Positions 16,758 through 25,292 of a stretch of 64,000 nt of DNA are shown here, piece by piece; the first letter of the stretch is position 1; every line of letters starts with the position of its first letter. The DNA lies in contig SXOA01000150.1 in the NCBI GenBank assembly GCA_005778405.1, positions 64,001 to 128,000 of the forward strand, given 5' to 3'. The notes beneath the pieces are model-generated. The model had not been told where the DNA came from. It ran no database searches and saw only the letters and a list, made by a program, of their open reading frames with translations. This DNA comes from Planctomycetaceae bacterium (lineage in GTDB: Bacteria > Planctomycetota > Planctomycetia > Pirellulales > Pirellulaceae). The position numbers and the translations under genes are program-made.

Positions 16758-17429
16758 GTGTCCGAAATCATTCGCTGCGCGACTCCCACTTGTAACTCAC
16801 TTTTTCGAGTCGACGACTGCCGAGAGGGAACCGCGGTCCCCTGCCCCATTTGCCGGCAGTTCACCGAGATTCCGCGACCCCCGGCAGTCCATGAAAGCGA
16901 CAGCTCGCTGGCAATTCGCGGCCCCCTTCCTTACTTTCTTCTGGTGTGTGTTCTGTTGGGGGGAGTGCTCAGTTGTCTTTCGGCGTGGGGGGCCATTTTT
17001 GTCCTCTGGCCAAATGAACTGGGGCTCATCTATGGCGCGGGAACGGTTCTCGTGATTCAGTTCGCTCTTAGCGGAGGACTGCTGGCCGGTAGCCGGCTGG
17101 CGAGGCTGGCGACCAGAATCATTGGCGCTCTTTGGCTGCTGGTGAACTGTTGCGGCATCTGCTTGGCCATCGCCTCACTTTTCTATCTATACACGCAGCA
17201 GCAACTGGACCTGTCGGATCCGGCGATCATTCCCCCGCTGGCGATGCTGGTCTTGGAGATCGTGCGAGTGCTGTTGGTCGCCGCCCTGCTCCTCCATCTC
17301 AACAGTGCGGACGCCCTCCGCTACTTCGGCATCGCCTGCCCCCTTTGCGGCGACCTGCACGGCCAACCAGCCGACCTCTTTCTTCACCGCATCCGTTGCC
17401 CGAGCTGCCGATTTCAATGGACGGGGTAA
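16758..17429 (+). CDS. Membrane protein with N- and C-terminal zinc ribbons
   Basis: A 223-residue protein. Residues 1-32 form a zinc ribbon (CATPTC then CPIC); residues about 55-180 hold four hydrophobic helices; the C-terminus has a second pair of cysteine motifs (CPLC about 193, CPSC about 215). Both ribbons should face the cytoplasm with four helices between. The start is GTG 16758, the only start that keeps the first CxxxxC. No family known to me; planctomycetes have several membrane proteins that begin with such an FRVDD-type ribbon. The 172 bases after it, up to the next gene, hold nothing I recognise. Confidence 0.72.
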   Translation: MSEIIRCATPTCNSLFRVDDCREGTAVPCPICRQFTEIPRPPAVHESDSSLAIRGPLPYFLLVCVLLGGVLSCLSAWGAIFVLWPNELGLIYGAGTVLVIQFALSGGLLAGSRLARLATRIIGALWLLVNCCGICLAIASLFYLYTQQQLDLSDPAIIPPLAMLVLEIVRVLLVAALLLHLNSADALRYFGIACPLCGDLHGQPADLFLHRIRCPSCRFQWTG

Positions 17430-17601
17430 AGACCACCTCCGGAAACCGCTTTCCCCACCCATCGCGCATGAGTGGTCCAATCCGATGGCGAATGATGAAA
17501 CAGTATCTCCGCGAAATCAAGCACTACGACGCGAGTCATTCGCTTTCTTCGGGATGATGTGGTCAAGGAAATGCGGTAATGCTTCGGGTCTCAAAAGGAA
17601 T

Positions 17602-18993
17602 CTAGGGTCTCACTTCCGCCTTCCCGGTTTCTATTTCAAAGGAGTCCATAAAGCGATTCGAATCCTCATCGTCTTTGTGCTTTTGTTGGGTCACAAGTAT
17701 CATTCGATAGAGTCGGTTCCCCACCAGAAGAACTTTGGTTCGAAAGTAATGGTTCTCACCGGCCGAGTAGACGAGGTCTCGCCCTGGAAACCCGCCTTTG
17801 ACGATTTTGGCCTCGCTAACGAATTGGAATTTCTTGCCCTTTTGGGACGCCACCAACGGCAGATTCTCGCGAATGGCATTGAGGCGCTCTTCATCGGATG
17901 CAGCTGGGAAATCAGCGGAGATTTCCGAGAACGTCAACATATAGAGGATGTCCGGCTCTTCCAAATAGACCAACAGTCGTTTCGACTCGATACCGAAGGC
18001 AAATTGGCTGTCTTCCTTGGGCGGTTGCGGGAATTCAGCACTGCAGACACCATCCGGAGTGCTGTAGCGTTTCCATTCCACTGACGCCGTCCGTTGTTCG
18101 GTATCTTTGGGTTTGGCGACGGCGGTGCTATCAAGTTTGCTGAGTAATTCCTGAAGTGCGGGACGGTAGTCGCCCCTGGAGGGGTCATCCTGCATCTTTT
18201 TCAGCCGAGTGATCGTTTCCGTTCGCGCACCTTGAGGAAGAAGGGGAACGAGTGTTGGAAAGGTATCACGTAGGTAATCTGCCAGTCTCTTCAGCTCGGA
18301 TTGCCGAAACGATTGCCGTTCGTCAAATGTCTGCAAGGCTCCCATAACTACGCTCGCGATACCACGCTTCGCTTGCTCAAAGCCCTGCATGCGAACCTGG
18401 TAAGTAGGGTCGTCCTGGTCGAGTTTCGGCAGCAACTCGTCCATAAGTTCCACATTCACAACAGCCATTCGCAACTGTGCGCCAAGTAATTCGACCATTT
18501 CGCTGTCTCTCACAGCCTTCTTCAGGAAGGCGGCGACGTATACCTTGAATACGTGATTGCTCGCATCGCCGTAGTCCAGTGCAAGCGGCATCCGGGCGTC
18601 AAGCGGCAAGGTTCGGTTCTGGAATAGTTCCAAGTTTTGTGCAGAGGTAATACGCGCGAAGAACGCACCAGATCGCGGACTTTGGTACCTCGGCAAGTTG
18701 GCGTTGCCCCCAGGAAGCTTCGCCAGAACTACTTTGGCTTGACCCATGTCAATACTCGACCAGTCTCGATCGGCAGCGGGCATTCCGAGGCGAAGATACT
18801 CTTCCGACGTCAACGACTCATCGACAGACCACTCGGCTGGTGCGGGCCAATCAGAGTTGGCCGGCGGCGCAGGCTGAACTTCTGGGGTCGTGGGCTGCCC
18901 GCATCCACCTGCCACGCAGCCCAAAAAAATAAATAGGCTCAGAATCGGTGGAGCGCAGGTACGACCATTCAAGCTGTTTTCGACACGGGTCAT
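17602..18993 (-). CDS. Lipoprotein of unknown function
   Basis: A 463-residue lipoprotein: hydrophobic stretch LSLFIFLGCVAGGC gives a lipobox with Cys about residue 31, followed by a Pro-rich linker. Residues about 55-300 are mainly helical. Residues about 320-460 are a beta-rich domain that begins WKRYSTPDGVCSAEFPQPPK and includes FPGRDLVYSAGENHYFRTKV, NRLYRMILVTQQKH and a closing FMDSFEI; this is the pattern of an exported stress-type domain (PsbP/DUF1795-like) seen in many planctomycete proteins. ATG 18993 was chosen because it puts the signal at the N-terminus; the 53 residues upstream in frame are not protein-like. No neighbours on the same strand. Confidence 0.72.
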   Translation of the reverse strand: MTRVENSLNGRTCAPPILSLFIFLGCVAGGCGQPTTPEVQPAPPANSDWPAPAEWSVDESLTSEEYLRLGMPAADRDWSSIDMGQAKVVLAKLPGGNANLPRYQSPRSGAFFARITSAQNLELFQNRTLPLDARMPLALDYGDASNHVFKVYVAAFLKKAVRDSEMVELLGAQLRMAVVNVELMDELLPKLDQDDPTYQVRMQGFEQAKRGIASVVMGALQTFDERQSFRQSELKRLADYLRDTFPTLVPLLPQGARTETITRLKKMQDDPSRGDYRPALQELLSKLDSTAVAKPKDTEQRTASVEWKRYSTPDGVCSAEFPQPPKEDSQFAFGIESKRLLVYLEEPDILYMLTFSEISADFPAASDEERLNAIRENLPLVASQKGKKFQFVSEAKIVKGGFPGRDLVYSAGENHYFRTKVLLVGNRLYRMILVTQQKHKDDEDSNRFMDSFEIETGKAEVRP

Positions 18994-19683
18994 CGAAGAA
19001 TTCTCCGCTAGGAACGTGCCTATTGAGAATTGGATCTTAACCAATGTTGACCCGATGCAATCGGTGTGACGAGGCATTAGCTCGGCAAAACGGCGTTCAC
19101 CTGAATCTGTCCTCGGCTGACGCCCACTCTCCAAGCGGAAGAGTCCAGGCATTTACCCTAAAGAAAATCAGCGAACTGGACACTTAGTCATTACCTCTGT
19201 TTTGTATAATTGGAGAATATCTGGCCCAAGGCGAAGCTTCGCGCGAAGGTTGCTTGAGGAAAGGCGACGGCAATCTCTTGGATAATTCAGGGGGTCGGGA
19301 GTCATTGGCGCCGGTGGCCAGGGATTGAGCGGAGGTTTGGAACGCCAATGACTCCCGACCCCAGGGCGAGGAATGGTCAAAAAAACGGTTGTCACATAAA
19401 CGGATGTGGATGAATAAGAATCGGCGTGTTTTGCTGCCACTTGGAATGACAATGAATACTGTAAGAGACTGAAAATAAAAGACTTAAGTCAATAATATGC
19501 ATCCTGGGATTCGTGAAAAAGGAGCCTCGAAAAATGAATACGATTAGTTCTATCGGGGGGTGTATTGGCACTGATCACCCCCATCCTGGAAAGACGCTAG
19601 CGGTGGTCGTAGAATGGGCCGCCCCAAGCCGCCAGCCGAACGGTGAGGCGGTCCCCAGGAGTCTTGCGAGAAGGATCTGACCC
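18994..19683. other. 690-base intergenic spacer
   Basis: Spacer between the leftward lipoprotein gene and dnaE. Apart from the perfect inverted repeat at 19291-19362, I see no gene with support: the longest frame (minus strand, 19168-19452) crosses that repeat and has no ribosome site or protein features. The dnaE promoter must lie in the right part, where the DNA from about 19450 to 19560 is AT-rich. Confidence 0.5.
19291..19362. repeat. REP-like inverted repeat, copy 1
   Basis: Two perfect 20-base arms, GGGGTCGGGAGTCATTGGCG at 19291-19310 and its reverse complement at 19343-19362, around 32 bases. The outer 11 bases, GGGGTCGGGAG, recur in a second element at 25202-25275 whose inner stem differs in sequence yet still pairs. 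A conserved tip with variable but self-complementary stem fits a non-autonomous palindromic element of the REP type. Confidence 0.75.
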
Positions 19684-22600
19684 ATGCCTGACCCAGCGTC
19701 CTCCCCCGTCATTGCCGCCGCCGCCGCTCGCCCGTTTGTGCATCTGCACTGCCACTCCCATTACAGCCTGCTGGATGGGGCGTCGGAGATTGAGGCGCTG
19801 GTGAAGCGTGCCAAGGAGCATGGGATGAATGCCCTGGCCCTGACGGACCACGGCAATCTGCATGGGTCGCTCGAGTTTTATCGCAAGGCCAAGGAGGTCG
19901 GCATCAATCCCATCCTGGGGTACGAAGCCTACATCGCCCCCGGCAGCCGGTTCGAGAAGAAGGACGCCGGCAGCAGCAAGGAAGCCAGCTACCACCTCAC
20001 GCTCCTCGCCCAGAACCGGACTGGCTTCAAAAACCTCGTGAAGCTCGCTTCGGCGGCGTATTTGGAGGGTTTTTACTTCAAGCCGCGGATTGACAAGGAA
20101 CTCCTGGCCGCCCACAGCGAGGGGATCATCTGCCTCTCGGGGTGCGTCAGCAGTGAGCTGAGCCGCAACCTCATCAAAGGGGGAGCTGCGGACGAGGACT
20201 TCAAGGAAGCCATCGAAACGGCCCAGTGGTTCCAGAAGGTTTTTGGCGAGCGGTACTTCATCGAGATCATGAACAACGGCGTCGACATCCAGCGGCTGCA
20301 ACTGGAAGCCGGCGTGGACCTGGCGAAGCGCCTCAGCCTGCCGCTCGTGGCGACGAGCGACGCCCACTACATCAACCAGGAGGACGCCGACGCTCAGGAT
20401 GTGATGCTTTGCATCAACACGGGAAAGTTTCGGACGGATACCAACCGGATGAAGATGGAGAACAACTCCTTCTTCCTCCGCCCGCCGGAAGAGATGTACG
20501 CCCACTTCCCCGGCCTGGAGGACGCCGTCGCCCGGAGCCAGGAAATCGCCAACAGCGTGCAGATCGACCTGGAGCTGAACCGCCGGAATTTTCCCGTCTA
20601 CTCGCTGCCGCCGGAGAAGACCGCGGAAGATTACCTCCGCGAACTGTGCATCGCCGGCCTCAAGGAGCGCTATGCCGACGACGAGACGATGTGCAAGGAC
20701 GGCGTGCTGGCCGACGTTGTCGTGCACCGGCTGGAGCGGGAGCTGGGTGTCATCAACAAGCTCGGCTTTCCCAACTACTTTTTGATCGTCTGGGACTTTG
20801 TCCGCTACGCTCGCGAGCTGAATGTGCCGGCCACCGCCCGTGGCAGCGGCGTGGGAGCACTGGTTTGCTATGCGCTCTATCTGAGCCACGTCTGCCCGAT
20901 CAAATATGACCTGCTCTTCGAGCGGTTCCTGGATTTGAATCGCAAGGAAGCCCCCGATATCGACATCGACTTTTGCAAGGATCGCCGGGGGGAGATCATC
21001 CGCTATGTGAAGGAGAAGTACGGCGAAGAGATGGTCGCCCAGATCGGAACCTTCGGCACGATGGCGGCAAGGGCGGCAATCAAGGACGTTGGCCGAGCAC
21101 TCGGTGTGCCGCTGGCCCGTGTGAATCAGATCACGGCGATGGTGCCGACGACGCTCGGCATTTCGCTCGACGAGGCCATCGAGCAGAGCGAAGACTTGAA
21201 CAAGCTCTACAAGACCGATGCCGACGTGCGCGAGCATCTGGACCTCGCCCGCAAACTGGAAGGACTGGCCCGCAACATTGGCACCCACGCCGCCGCCGTC
21301 GTGATCGCCGATAAGCCTCTCACCGAGTATGTCCCCCTCTGCCGCGTCACGGGCAAGACGGATGTCATCACCCAGTGGTCGATGGGAGACGTGGAAGCGG
21401 CGGGCCTGCTCAAGATGGACTTCCTGGGGCTAAAAAACTTGACGAGCCTGTCGCAAGCAGTGGATCTCATCGAGCAGACGACCGGCAAACGGGTCGATCC
21501 GTACAAATTTCCGCTCGACGACAAGAAGACGTTCGCCCTTTTGCAGCGCGGCGAGACCAAAGGCATTTTCCAGCTTGAATCCGGTGGCATTCGGGACCTG
21601 CTGCAGAAGATGAAGCCGGACCACTTTGGCGACATCATTGCGACCAACGCTCTCTACCGGCCCGGCCCGCTGGAAGGGGGCATGGTGGAGGACTACGTCG
21701 CGGTCAAACACGGCCGCAAACAGCCGGAGTACATCCACTCCATCTGCGAGAAAATCCTCTCCGAGACCAACGGCGTCATGGTCTACCAGGAGCAGGTGAT
21801 GCGGATTCTCAACGAGCTGGGGGGCATCGAGCTGGCCAGCGCCTACACCTGCATCAAGGCCATCAGCAAGAAGAAAGAAGAGACCATCAACAAGAGCCGC
21901 GAGCAGTTTGTGAAGGGATGCGGCGAGAAGGGGCTCTCCAAACAGCAGGCGGAAGACTTTTGGAACCTGATTATCAAGTTCGCGGGCTACGGATTTAATA
22001 AGTCCCATTCGACCGCGTATGCCTTGATCGCCTACATGACGGCTTATCTCAAGGCACACTATCCGGTCGAGTTCATGGCGGCATTGCTGTCAGGGGATAT
22101 TCACGGACGAAACTTCGTGAAGAAGGATTCGCTGGTGGAACATCTGGAAGATGCCAAGCGGATGGGAATCGAAGTGCTGCCGCCGAGCGTGAACAGCTCG
22201 CACAGCGATTTTGCTGTCGTCGACGGAAAGATTGCGTTCGGGCTTTCCGCCATCAAGGGTTGTGGCGGAGCGGCGGCGGAGGCGATTGTTTCGGCGAGAA
22301 AGAAAGGTGGCCCGTTCAAGGATCTGTTCGACTACTGCGAGCGAGTTGACCAACTCGGCGCGAACAAGACTTCGCTGGAAACGCTGATCAAGTCCGGATC
22401 GATGGACTGCTTTGGGGCGAAGCGATCGCAGCTTTATGCCTCCATTGAGCGAGCGATTCAGTCCGGGGCGACCGTTGCCGCGGATCGCAAAACGGGTCAG
22501 AAAAATCTCTTCGGCGGGTTTGACGACGCCGCTCCGTCCCCTGCTGCGGGCCTGCCGGAGATTCCGGAATGGCCGGACAAAGAGAAGGCCCAAGGGGAGA

Positions 22601-23292
22601 AGGAAGTGCTCGGCTTTTATCTGTCGACGCATCCTCTGGCGGAGCATCGCCGCGTACTGGAGACGTATCGTTCGCACACGACGGCGGAAATTCCTGGTGT
22701 TCCGGAACGGGGGGAAGTCATCCTCGGCGGCATGATTGGCTCGATTAAACTCGCCAACACGAAGGATCCCAAACCGGGCAAGCCGAGCCGCTACGCCAAC
22801 TTTGATTTTGAAGACACGGAAGGGATCATCCGTTGCATCGCCTGGCCCGAGCAATATGCGGAGGCAGCCGCAATGATTGCGGCGGACAACATTCTGATGC
22901 TGCGTGGCGTGATCGACCGTCGCGGCGGCGAAGAGGCAAACCTGATCGTGAACGAGGTGATTCCGCTCGACCAGCTCGACGCCCGGTACACCTCGGGCAT
23001 CGTCATCCGCATCAGCGAGACCGAGCATCCCGCCGACGTGCTGCAACGAGTCCGCGAAGTCCTTCGCACCTACCCCGGCTCCGGCGAACTGCAATTCTGC
23101 TTCTACCTCGAAAACGGCAGCCGCGTTTTTTTGAAAGCGCATGCCTCCAAGGTCAGCATCACCCGCGAGCTTCGCGACCGCCTTGACGATCTGCTCGGCC
23201 CCGGCAACTTGCAACTCATCACCACTCCGCCGCGGCCGGCCCACGGCTCACGGCCACACAGGCCGCCCTACCAGAAGGCGGGGGTGAGGTGA
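19684..23292 (+). CDS. dnaE: DNA polymerase III alpha subunit (replicative polymerase)
   Basis: A 1202-residue C-family polymerase, the usual DnaE length plus a short basic tail. N-terminal PHP domain: all nine metal-ligand positions known from exonuclease-active DnaE proteins seem to be kept (H22, H24, D31, H56, E81, H104, C154, D226, H228). Palm: GSGVGALVCYAL and PDIDIDF near residue 425 with the catalytic aspartates, then the fingers, tandem helix-hairpin-helix (about 830-880), the beta-clamp region and an OB fold (about 1000-1080, EVILGGMIGSIKLA, NFDFEDTEGIIRC). Start ATG 19684 has AAGGAT upstream. Cytoplasmic replisome core; the gene stands alone. Intact PHP suggests built-in 3'-5' proofreading, which is inference from residues. 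Confidence 0.97.
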   Translation: MPDPASSPVIAAAAARPFVHLHCHSHYSLLDGASEIEALVKRAKEHGMNALALTDHGNLHGSLEFYRKAKEVGINPILGYEAYIAPGSRFEKKDAGSSKEASYHLTLLAQNRTGFKNLVKLASAAYLEGFYFKPRIDKELLAAHSEGIICLSGCVSSELSRNLIKGGAADEDFKEAIETAQWFQKVFGERYFIEIMNNGVDIQRLQLEAGVDLAKRLSLPLVATSDAHYINQEDADAQDVMLCINTGKFRTDTNRMKMENNSFFLRPPEEMYAHFPGLEDAVARSQEIANSVQIDLELNRRNFPVYSLPPEKTAEDYLRELCIAGLKERYADDETMCKDGVLADVVVHRLERELGVINKLGFPNYFLIVWDFVRYARELNVPATARGSGVGALVCYALYLSHVCPIKYDLLFERFLDLNRKEAPDIDIDFCKDRRGEIIRYVKEKYGEEMVAQIGTFGTMAARAAIKDVGRALGVPLARVNQITAMVPTTLGISLDEAIEQSEDLNKLYKTDADVREHLDLARKLEGLARNIGTHAAAVVIADKPLTEYVPLCRVTGKTDVITQWSMGDVEAAGLLKMDFLGLKNLTSLSQAVDLIEQTTGKRVDPYKFPLDDKKTFALLQRGETKGIFQLESGGIRDLLQKMKPDHFGDIIATNALYRPGPLEGGMVEDYVAVKHGRKQPEYIHSICEKILSETNGVMVYQEQVMRILNELGGIELASAYTCIKAISKKKEETINKSREQFVKGCGEKGLSKQQAEDFWNLIIKFAGYGFNKSHSTAYALIAYMTAYLKAHYPVEFMAALLSGDIHGRNFVKKDSLVEHLEDAKRMGIEVLPPSVNSSHSDFAVVDGKIAFGLSAIKGCGGAAAEAIVSARKKGGPFKDLFDYCERVDQLGANKTSLETLIKSGSMDCFGAKRSQLYASIERAIQSGATVAADRKTGQKNLFGGFDDAAPSPAAGLPEIPEWPDKEKAQGEKEVLGFYLSTHPLAEHRRVLETYRSHTTAEIPGVPERGEVILGGMIGSIKLANTKDPKPGKPSRYANFDFEDTEGIIRCIAWPEQYAEAAAMIAADNILMLRGVIDRRGGEEANLIVNEVIPLDQLDARYTSGIVIRISETEHPADVLQRVREVLRTYPGSGELQFCFYLENGSRVFLKAHASKVSITRELRDRLDDLLGPGNLQLITTPPRPAHGSRPHRPPYQKAGVR

Positions 23293-23367
23293 TACCAGCC
23301 GAACCAGGATCGCCACGAAATGAATTTCGTTGTGGCAATTTTGTCGGCATGTTCTTGTATACTGTAG

Positions 23368-23389
23368 AGGAGCGAATTTAGGAGCGAAT
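23368..23389 (+). promoter_or_regulatory. Direct repeat over the antitoxin ribosome site
   Basis: AGGAGCGAAT occurs twice, at 23368-23377 and 23380-23389, in a 12-base register. The second copy contains the GGAG ribosome site and runs into the ATG. It could be an operator for autorepression by the antitoxin or a tandem ribosome site. A TATACT at 23359-23364 is a possible -10 box; no good -35 is seen. Confidence 0.4.
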
Positions 23390-23570
23390 GATGCCAAACA
23401 CTGTAAAAGAAGCCGTACTCGACATTGCCAAAAAACTTCCCGACGACTGTTCGTGGGAAGACGCCATGTATCAGATGTATGTCCGCCAAAAAATCCAGGA
23501 GGGCTTGGACGATGCCGAGAACGGCCGCGTAGTGTCCGATGAAGAAGCCTTCGCGGAATTCGGGCAATGA
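23388..23570 (+). CDS. Antitoxin of a ParE-type toxin-antitoxin pair
   Basis: A 60-residue acidic, helical protein (KEAVLDIAKKLPDDCSWEDAMYQMYVRQKIQEGLDDAENGR, then a short VVSDEEAFAEFG tail). The pattern matches small antitoxins found before RelE/ParE toxins in planctomycetes and cyanobacteria: a helix pair around DDxSWEDxMYxxYVRxKI and a C-terminal acidic tail that lies on the toxin. It overlaps the toxin gene by four bases (ATGA). Two ATG codons follow each other at 23388 and 23391; the second has better spacing (6) from GGAG. No DNA-binding domain is obvious in so short a protein. Confidence 0.82.
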   Translation: MMPNTVKEAVLDIAKKLPDDCSWEDAMYQMYVRQKIQEGLDDAENGRVVSDEEAFAEFGQ

Positions 23571-23857
23571 GCCGGATAGACTGGACGGAGCGTGCTCGGG
23601 GAGATTTGCGAGCAATTCACGCCTACATAGCTCGGGATTCGAAGAGATATGCGGATGGCGTGATCTCTCGCATTAAGGCTCGAACAAGAAGGTTATGTGA
23701 CTGGCCGCTCTCCGGTTCGATTGTCCCCGAATGGAACACTCCATACCTTCGCGAGGTCTTCTCCGGCCAATATCGTGTTGTTTATCGAGTTGAGCTTGGC
23801 CGAGTTTTCAACCTCACGGTACTTCACGGTGCCCGGCAATTCCCCGAGCAGCCATAA
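23567..23857 (+). CDS. ParE/RelE-family toxin
   Basis: A 96-residue protein of the ParE/RelE superfamily. It begins with the family strand-helix SRIDWTERARGDLRAIHAYIARDS, continues with RIKARTRRLCDWPLSGSIVPEW, and ends with the beta-sheet LREVFSGQYRVVYRVELGRVFNLTVLHGARQFP, in which the central YRVVYRV and the final VLHGAR are diagnostic. Members poison either DNA gyrase (ParE) or mRNA translation (RelE); the long first helix and plain C-terminal HGAR favour the ParE side, but the target is not certain. Start ATG 23567 overlaps the antitoxin stop. The pair lies just past dnaE. Confidence 0.9.
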   Translation: MSRIDWTERARGDLRAIHAYIARDSKRYADGVISRIKARTRRLCDWPLSGSIVPEWNTPYLREVFSGQYRVVYRVELGRVFNLTVLHGARQFPEQP

Positions 23858-23861
23858 ACTC

Positions 23862-24023
23862 CTACTCCCCCACAACACTCAACCGCGGCTCTTTGGCCGG
23901 CACGCACTCCTTCAGTACCCGTTCGATGCGGACGTTGAGTTCCTCAAGCTGATCAAGGATTTCGTTCTGGCGAAGGTCGAGTTCTTCCAGAAGAGACTGC
24001 GAGGAGGTGCTAGCAGTGGACAT
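23862..24023 (-). CDS. Tiny coiled-coil protein
   Basis: A 53-residue protein whose middle is one amphipathic helix (LLEELDLRQNEILDQLEELN and on to VRIERVLKEC) with heptad-spaced Leu/Ile, so a short coiled coil is likely. Similar very small proteins with a LLxELxxRQxxxLxxLxxLNxRIExVL pattern occur, to my recollection, in other planctomycetes. Start ATG 24023 is preferred for the Ser/Thr-rich lead seen in such proteins; ATG 24080 would add 19 residues. No strong ribosome site is present before either. Its stop lies four bases from the toxin gene's stop (convergent). Confidence 0.55.
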   Translation of the reverse strand: MSTASTSSQSLLEELDLRQNEILDQLEELNVRIERVLKECVPAKEPRLSVVGE

Positions 24024-24110
24024 GAGGGAAGACGAACCGAAAGGGGTAGGGACTTCGGTGGAGAACTCTGCCTCTCCCATCGGCGGGTTCACCAGGGTCG
24101 GTACATCCGT

Positions 24111-24194
24111 CAGGCGGTCATGCGAGTCAGACCGCCTGCGTAAAGTGGACCAGCTCGCGCGAGCCGGAATTTCCGGCACAAAGGGAAATTCCCT
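24111..24194. repeat. Cluster of four short palindromes
   Basis: Within 84 bases: a 9-base perfect stem CAGGCGGTC/GACCGCCTG (24111-24138), the palindrome GCTCGCGCGAGC (24153-24164), GCCGGAA-T-TTCCGGC (24163-24177) and AGGGAA-A-TTCCCT (24182-24194). It lies in the divergent spacer between the tiny coiled-coil gene and the acyltransferase gene, where promoters are expected. Some may be operators or hairpins; nothing identifies a regulator. Confidence 0.5.
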
Positions 24195-24252
24195 CTAGGT
24201 GCCGGCGGGCGATTCGTGGCACAATGCCCCGCAACACGCGAACTCAACCACC

Positions 24253-25194
24253 ATGAAGCACGCCGGACACTTTCTCGTTTACATTCTGTTGCGAGTGCTG
24301 GTTTCCATCATCCAGGCCTTCAGCATGGAGACCTGCCACGGGATTGTCCGGCTGCTGGCGTACGTGCTCTGCGATGTGGTCAAGTTCCGGGCGAAGACCA
24401 TCGATGAAAATCTGCGTATTGCCCTGCCCGCAGCCACCGCCCAGGAGCGGCACAAAATCGCCCGACGGATGTGGCGGCATTTGCTTCTGATGGTGATCGA
24501 GATCATTCACGCCCCCCGGAAAATCCACGACACTAACTGGCGAAAGTATGTGGAAGTGAAGGGGCGCCGCGAGATCGTCACCGGCATGTTGTTGCCGCGG
24601 CCGAAGATTGTCGTCACGGCCCATTTCGGCAACTTTGAGATCGCCGGCTATCTGACGGGGGTGCTGGGGTTCAAGGCCCATACCGTCGCGCGCAGGATCG
24701 AAAACCCGTTCATTGATGCGTACATGAATCGCTTCCGCGAAGCCAAAGGGCAGTACATTCTGCCGAAGCACGGGAGCGCACCGCAGGCCGGCATCGTGCT
24801 GGCCACCGGCGGAATGCTGGTGCTCTTGGGAGATCAGAATGCGGGAGTCCGAGGGGTCTGGGTCGATTTCATGGGGAGGCCGTCGTCGTGCCACAAGGCT
24901 CTCGCTTTGTTCACGTTGGTGAGCAAGGCCCCCATGATTGCCGTTTACTGCAAACGGACCAGCGGCCCCATGCACTTCGAGTTGGGCCTCGCCGGCTATA
25001 TGGATCCCAACGTTCCAGCGCCGGAGCTCGCGGGGGTGAAGCCGTTGACTCAGTGGTACAACCATGCGCTTGAGCAGGTCATCCGCAAGGATATGCACCA
25101 ATACTGGTGGGTACACCGGAAATGGCGAGAAGAACCGAAGAAGAAAAAAGAAGCCGCGGCAGGACCGTCGGCGGGCGTGAAAGCGGCGGCGTGA
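24253..25194 (+). CDS. LpxL/HtrB-family lysophospholipid or lipid A acyltransferase
   Basis: A 313-residue protein of the LpxL/MsbB (LPLAT) family. A hydrophobic N-terminal anchor (FLVYILLRVLVSIIQAF) is followed by the family helices and the catalytic HX4E motif in VVTAHFGNFEIAGYL (about residue 120), then MLVLLGDQNAG and VDFMGRPSS, which form the acyl-acceptor pocket, and the closing HQYWWVHRKWRE. It should transfer a fatty acyl chain to a lipid A precursor or similar glycolipid at the inner face of the membrane. The C-terminus has a Lys/Ala-rich tail. Start ATG 24253 was chosen over an upstream GTG because it puts the membrane helix at the N-terminus. Confidence 0.9.
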   Translation: MKHAGHFLVYILLRVLVSIIQAFSMETCHGIVRLLAYVLCDVVKFRAKTIDENLRIALPAATAQERHKIARRMWRHLLLMVIEIIHAPRKIHDTNWRKYVEVKGRREIVTGMLLPRPKIVVTAHFGNFEIAGYLTGVLGFKAHTVARRIENPFIDAYMNRFREAKGQYILPKHGSAPQAGIVLATGGMLVLLGDQNAGVRGVWVDFMGRPSSCHKALALFTLVSKAPMIAVYCKRTSGPMHFELGLAGYMDPNVPAPELAGVKPLTQWYNHALEQVIRKDMHQYWWVHRKWREEPKKKKEAAAGPSAGVKAAA

Positions 25195-25201
25195 GGTAGA
25201 C

Positions 25202-25275
25202 GGGGTCGGGAGGGTTTTCGCATCCTGGTTCCTGGCCCCTCTGGGATCTTGGAAGCGAAAACTCCTCCCGACCCC
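25202..25275. repeat. REP-like inverted repeat, copy 2
   Basis: Left arm GGGGTCGGGAGGGTTTTCGC at 25202-25221 is answered by a reverse-complement arm at 25255-25275 with one extra base. The outer 11 bases are the same as in the element at 19291-19362; the inner stem is unrelated. It lies in the short spacer between the acyltransferase and the glycosyltransferase genes. Confidence 0.72.
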
Positions 25276-25292
25276 TTCGATCAAGGAAGATC

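Noticed and set aside
19597-21288. 563-codon minus-strand frame opposite dnaE
   Set aside because: Long only because of GC-rich codon bias on the coding strand; the sequence has no fold-like pattern and overlaps the DnaE PHP domain.
22090-23244. Second long minus-strand frame opposite dnaE
   Set aside because: Same reason; shadow of a coding strand.
23293-23367. Promoter of the toxin-antitoxin pair
   Set aside because: TATACT is a fair -10 box but no -35 box is at a proper distance, so only noted with the regulatory site.
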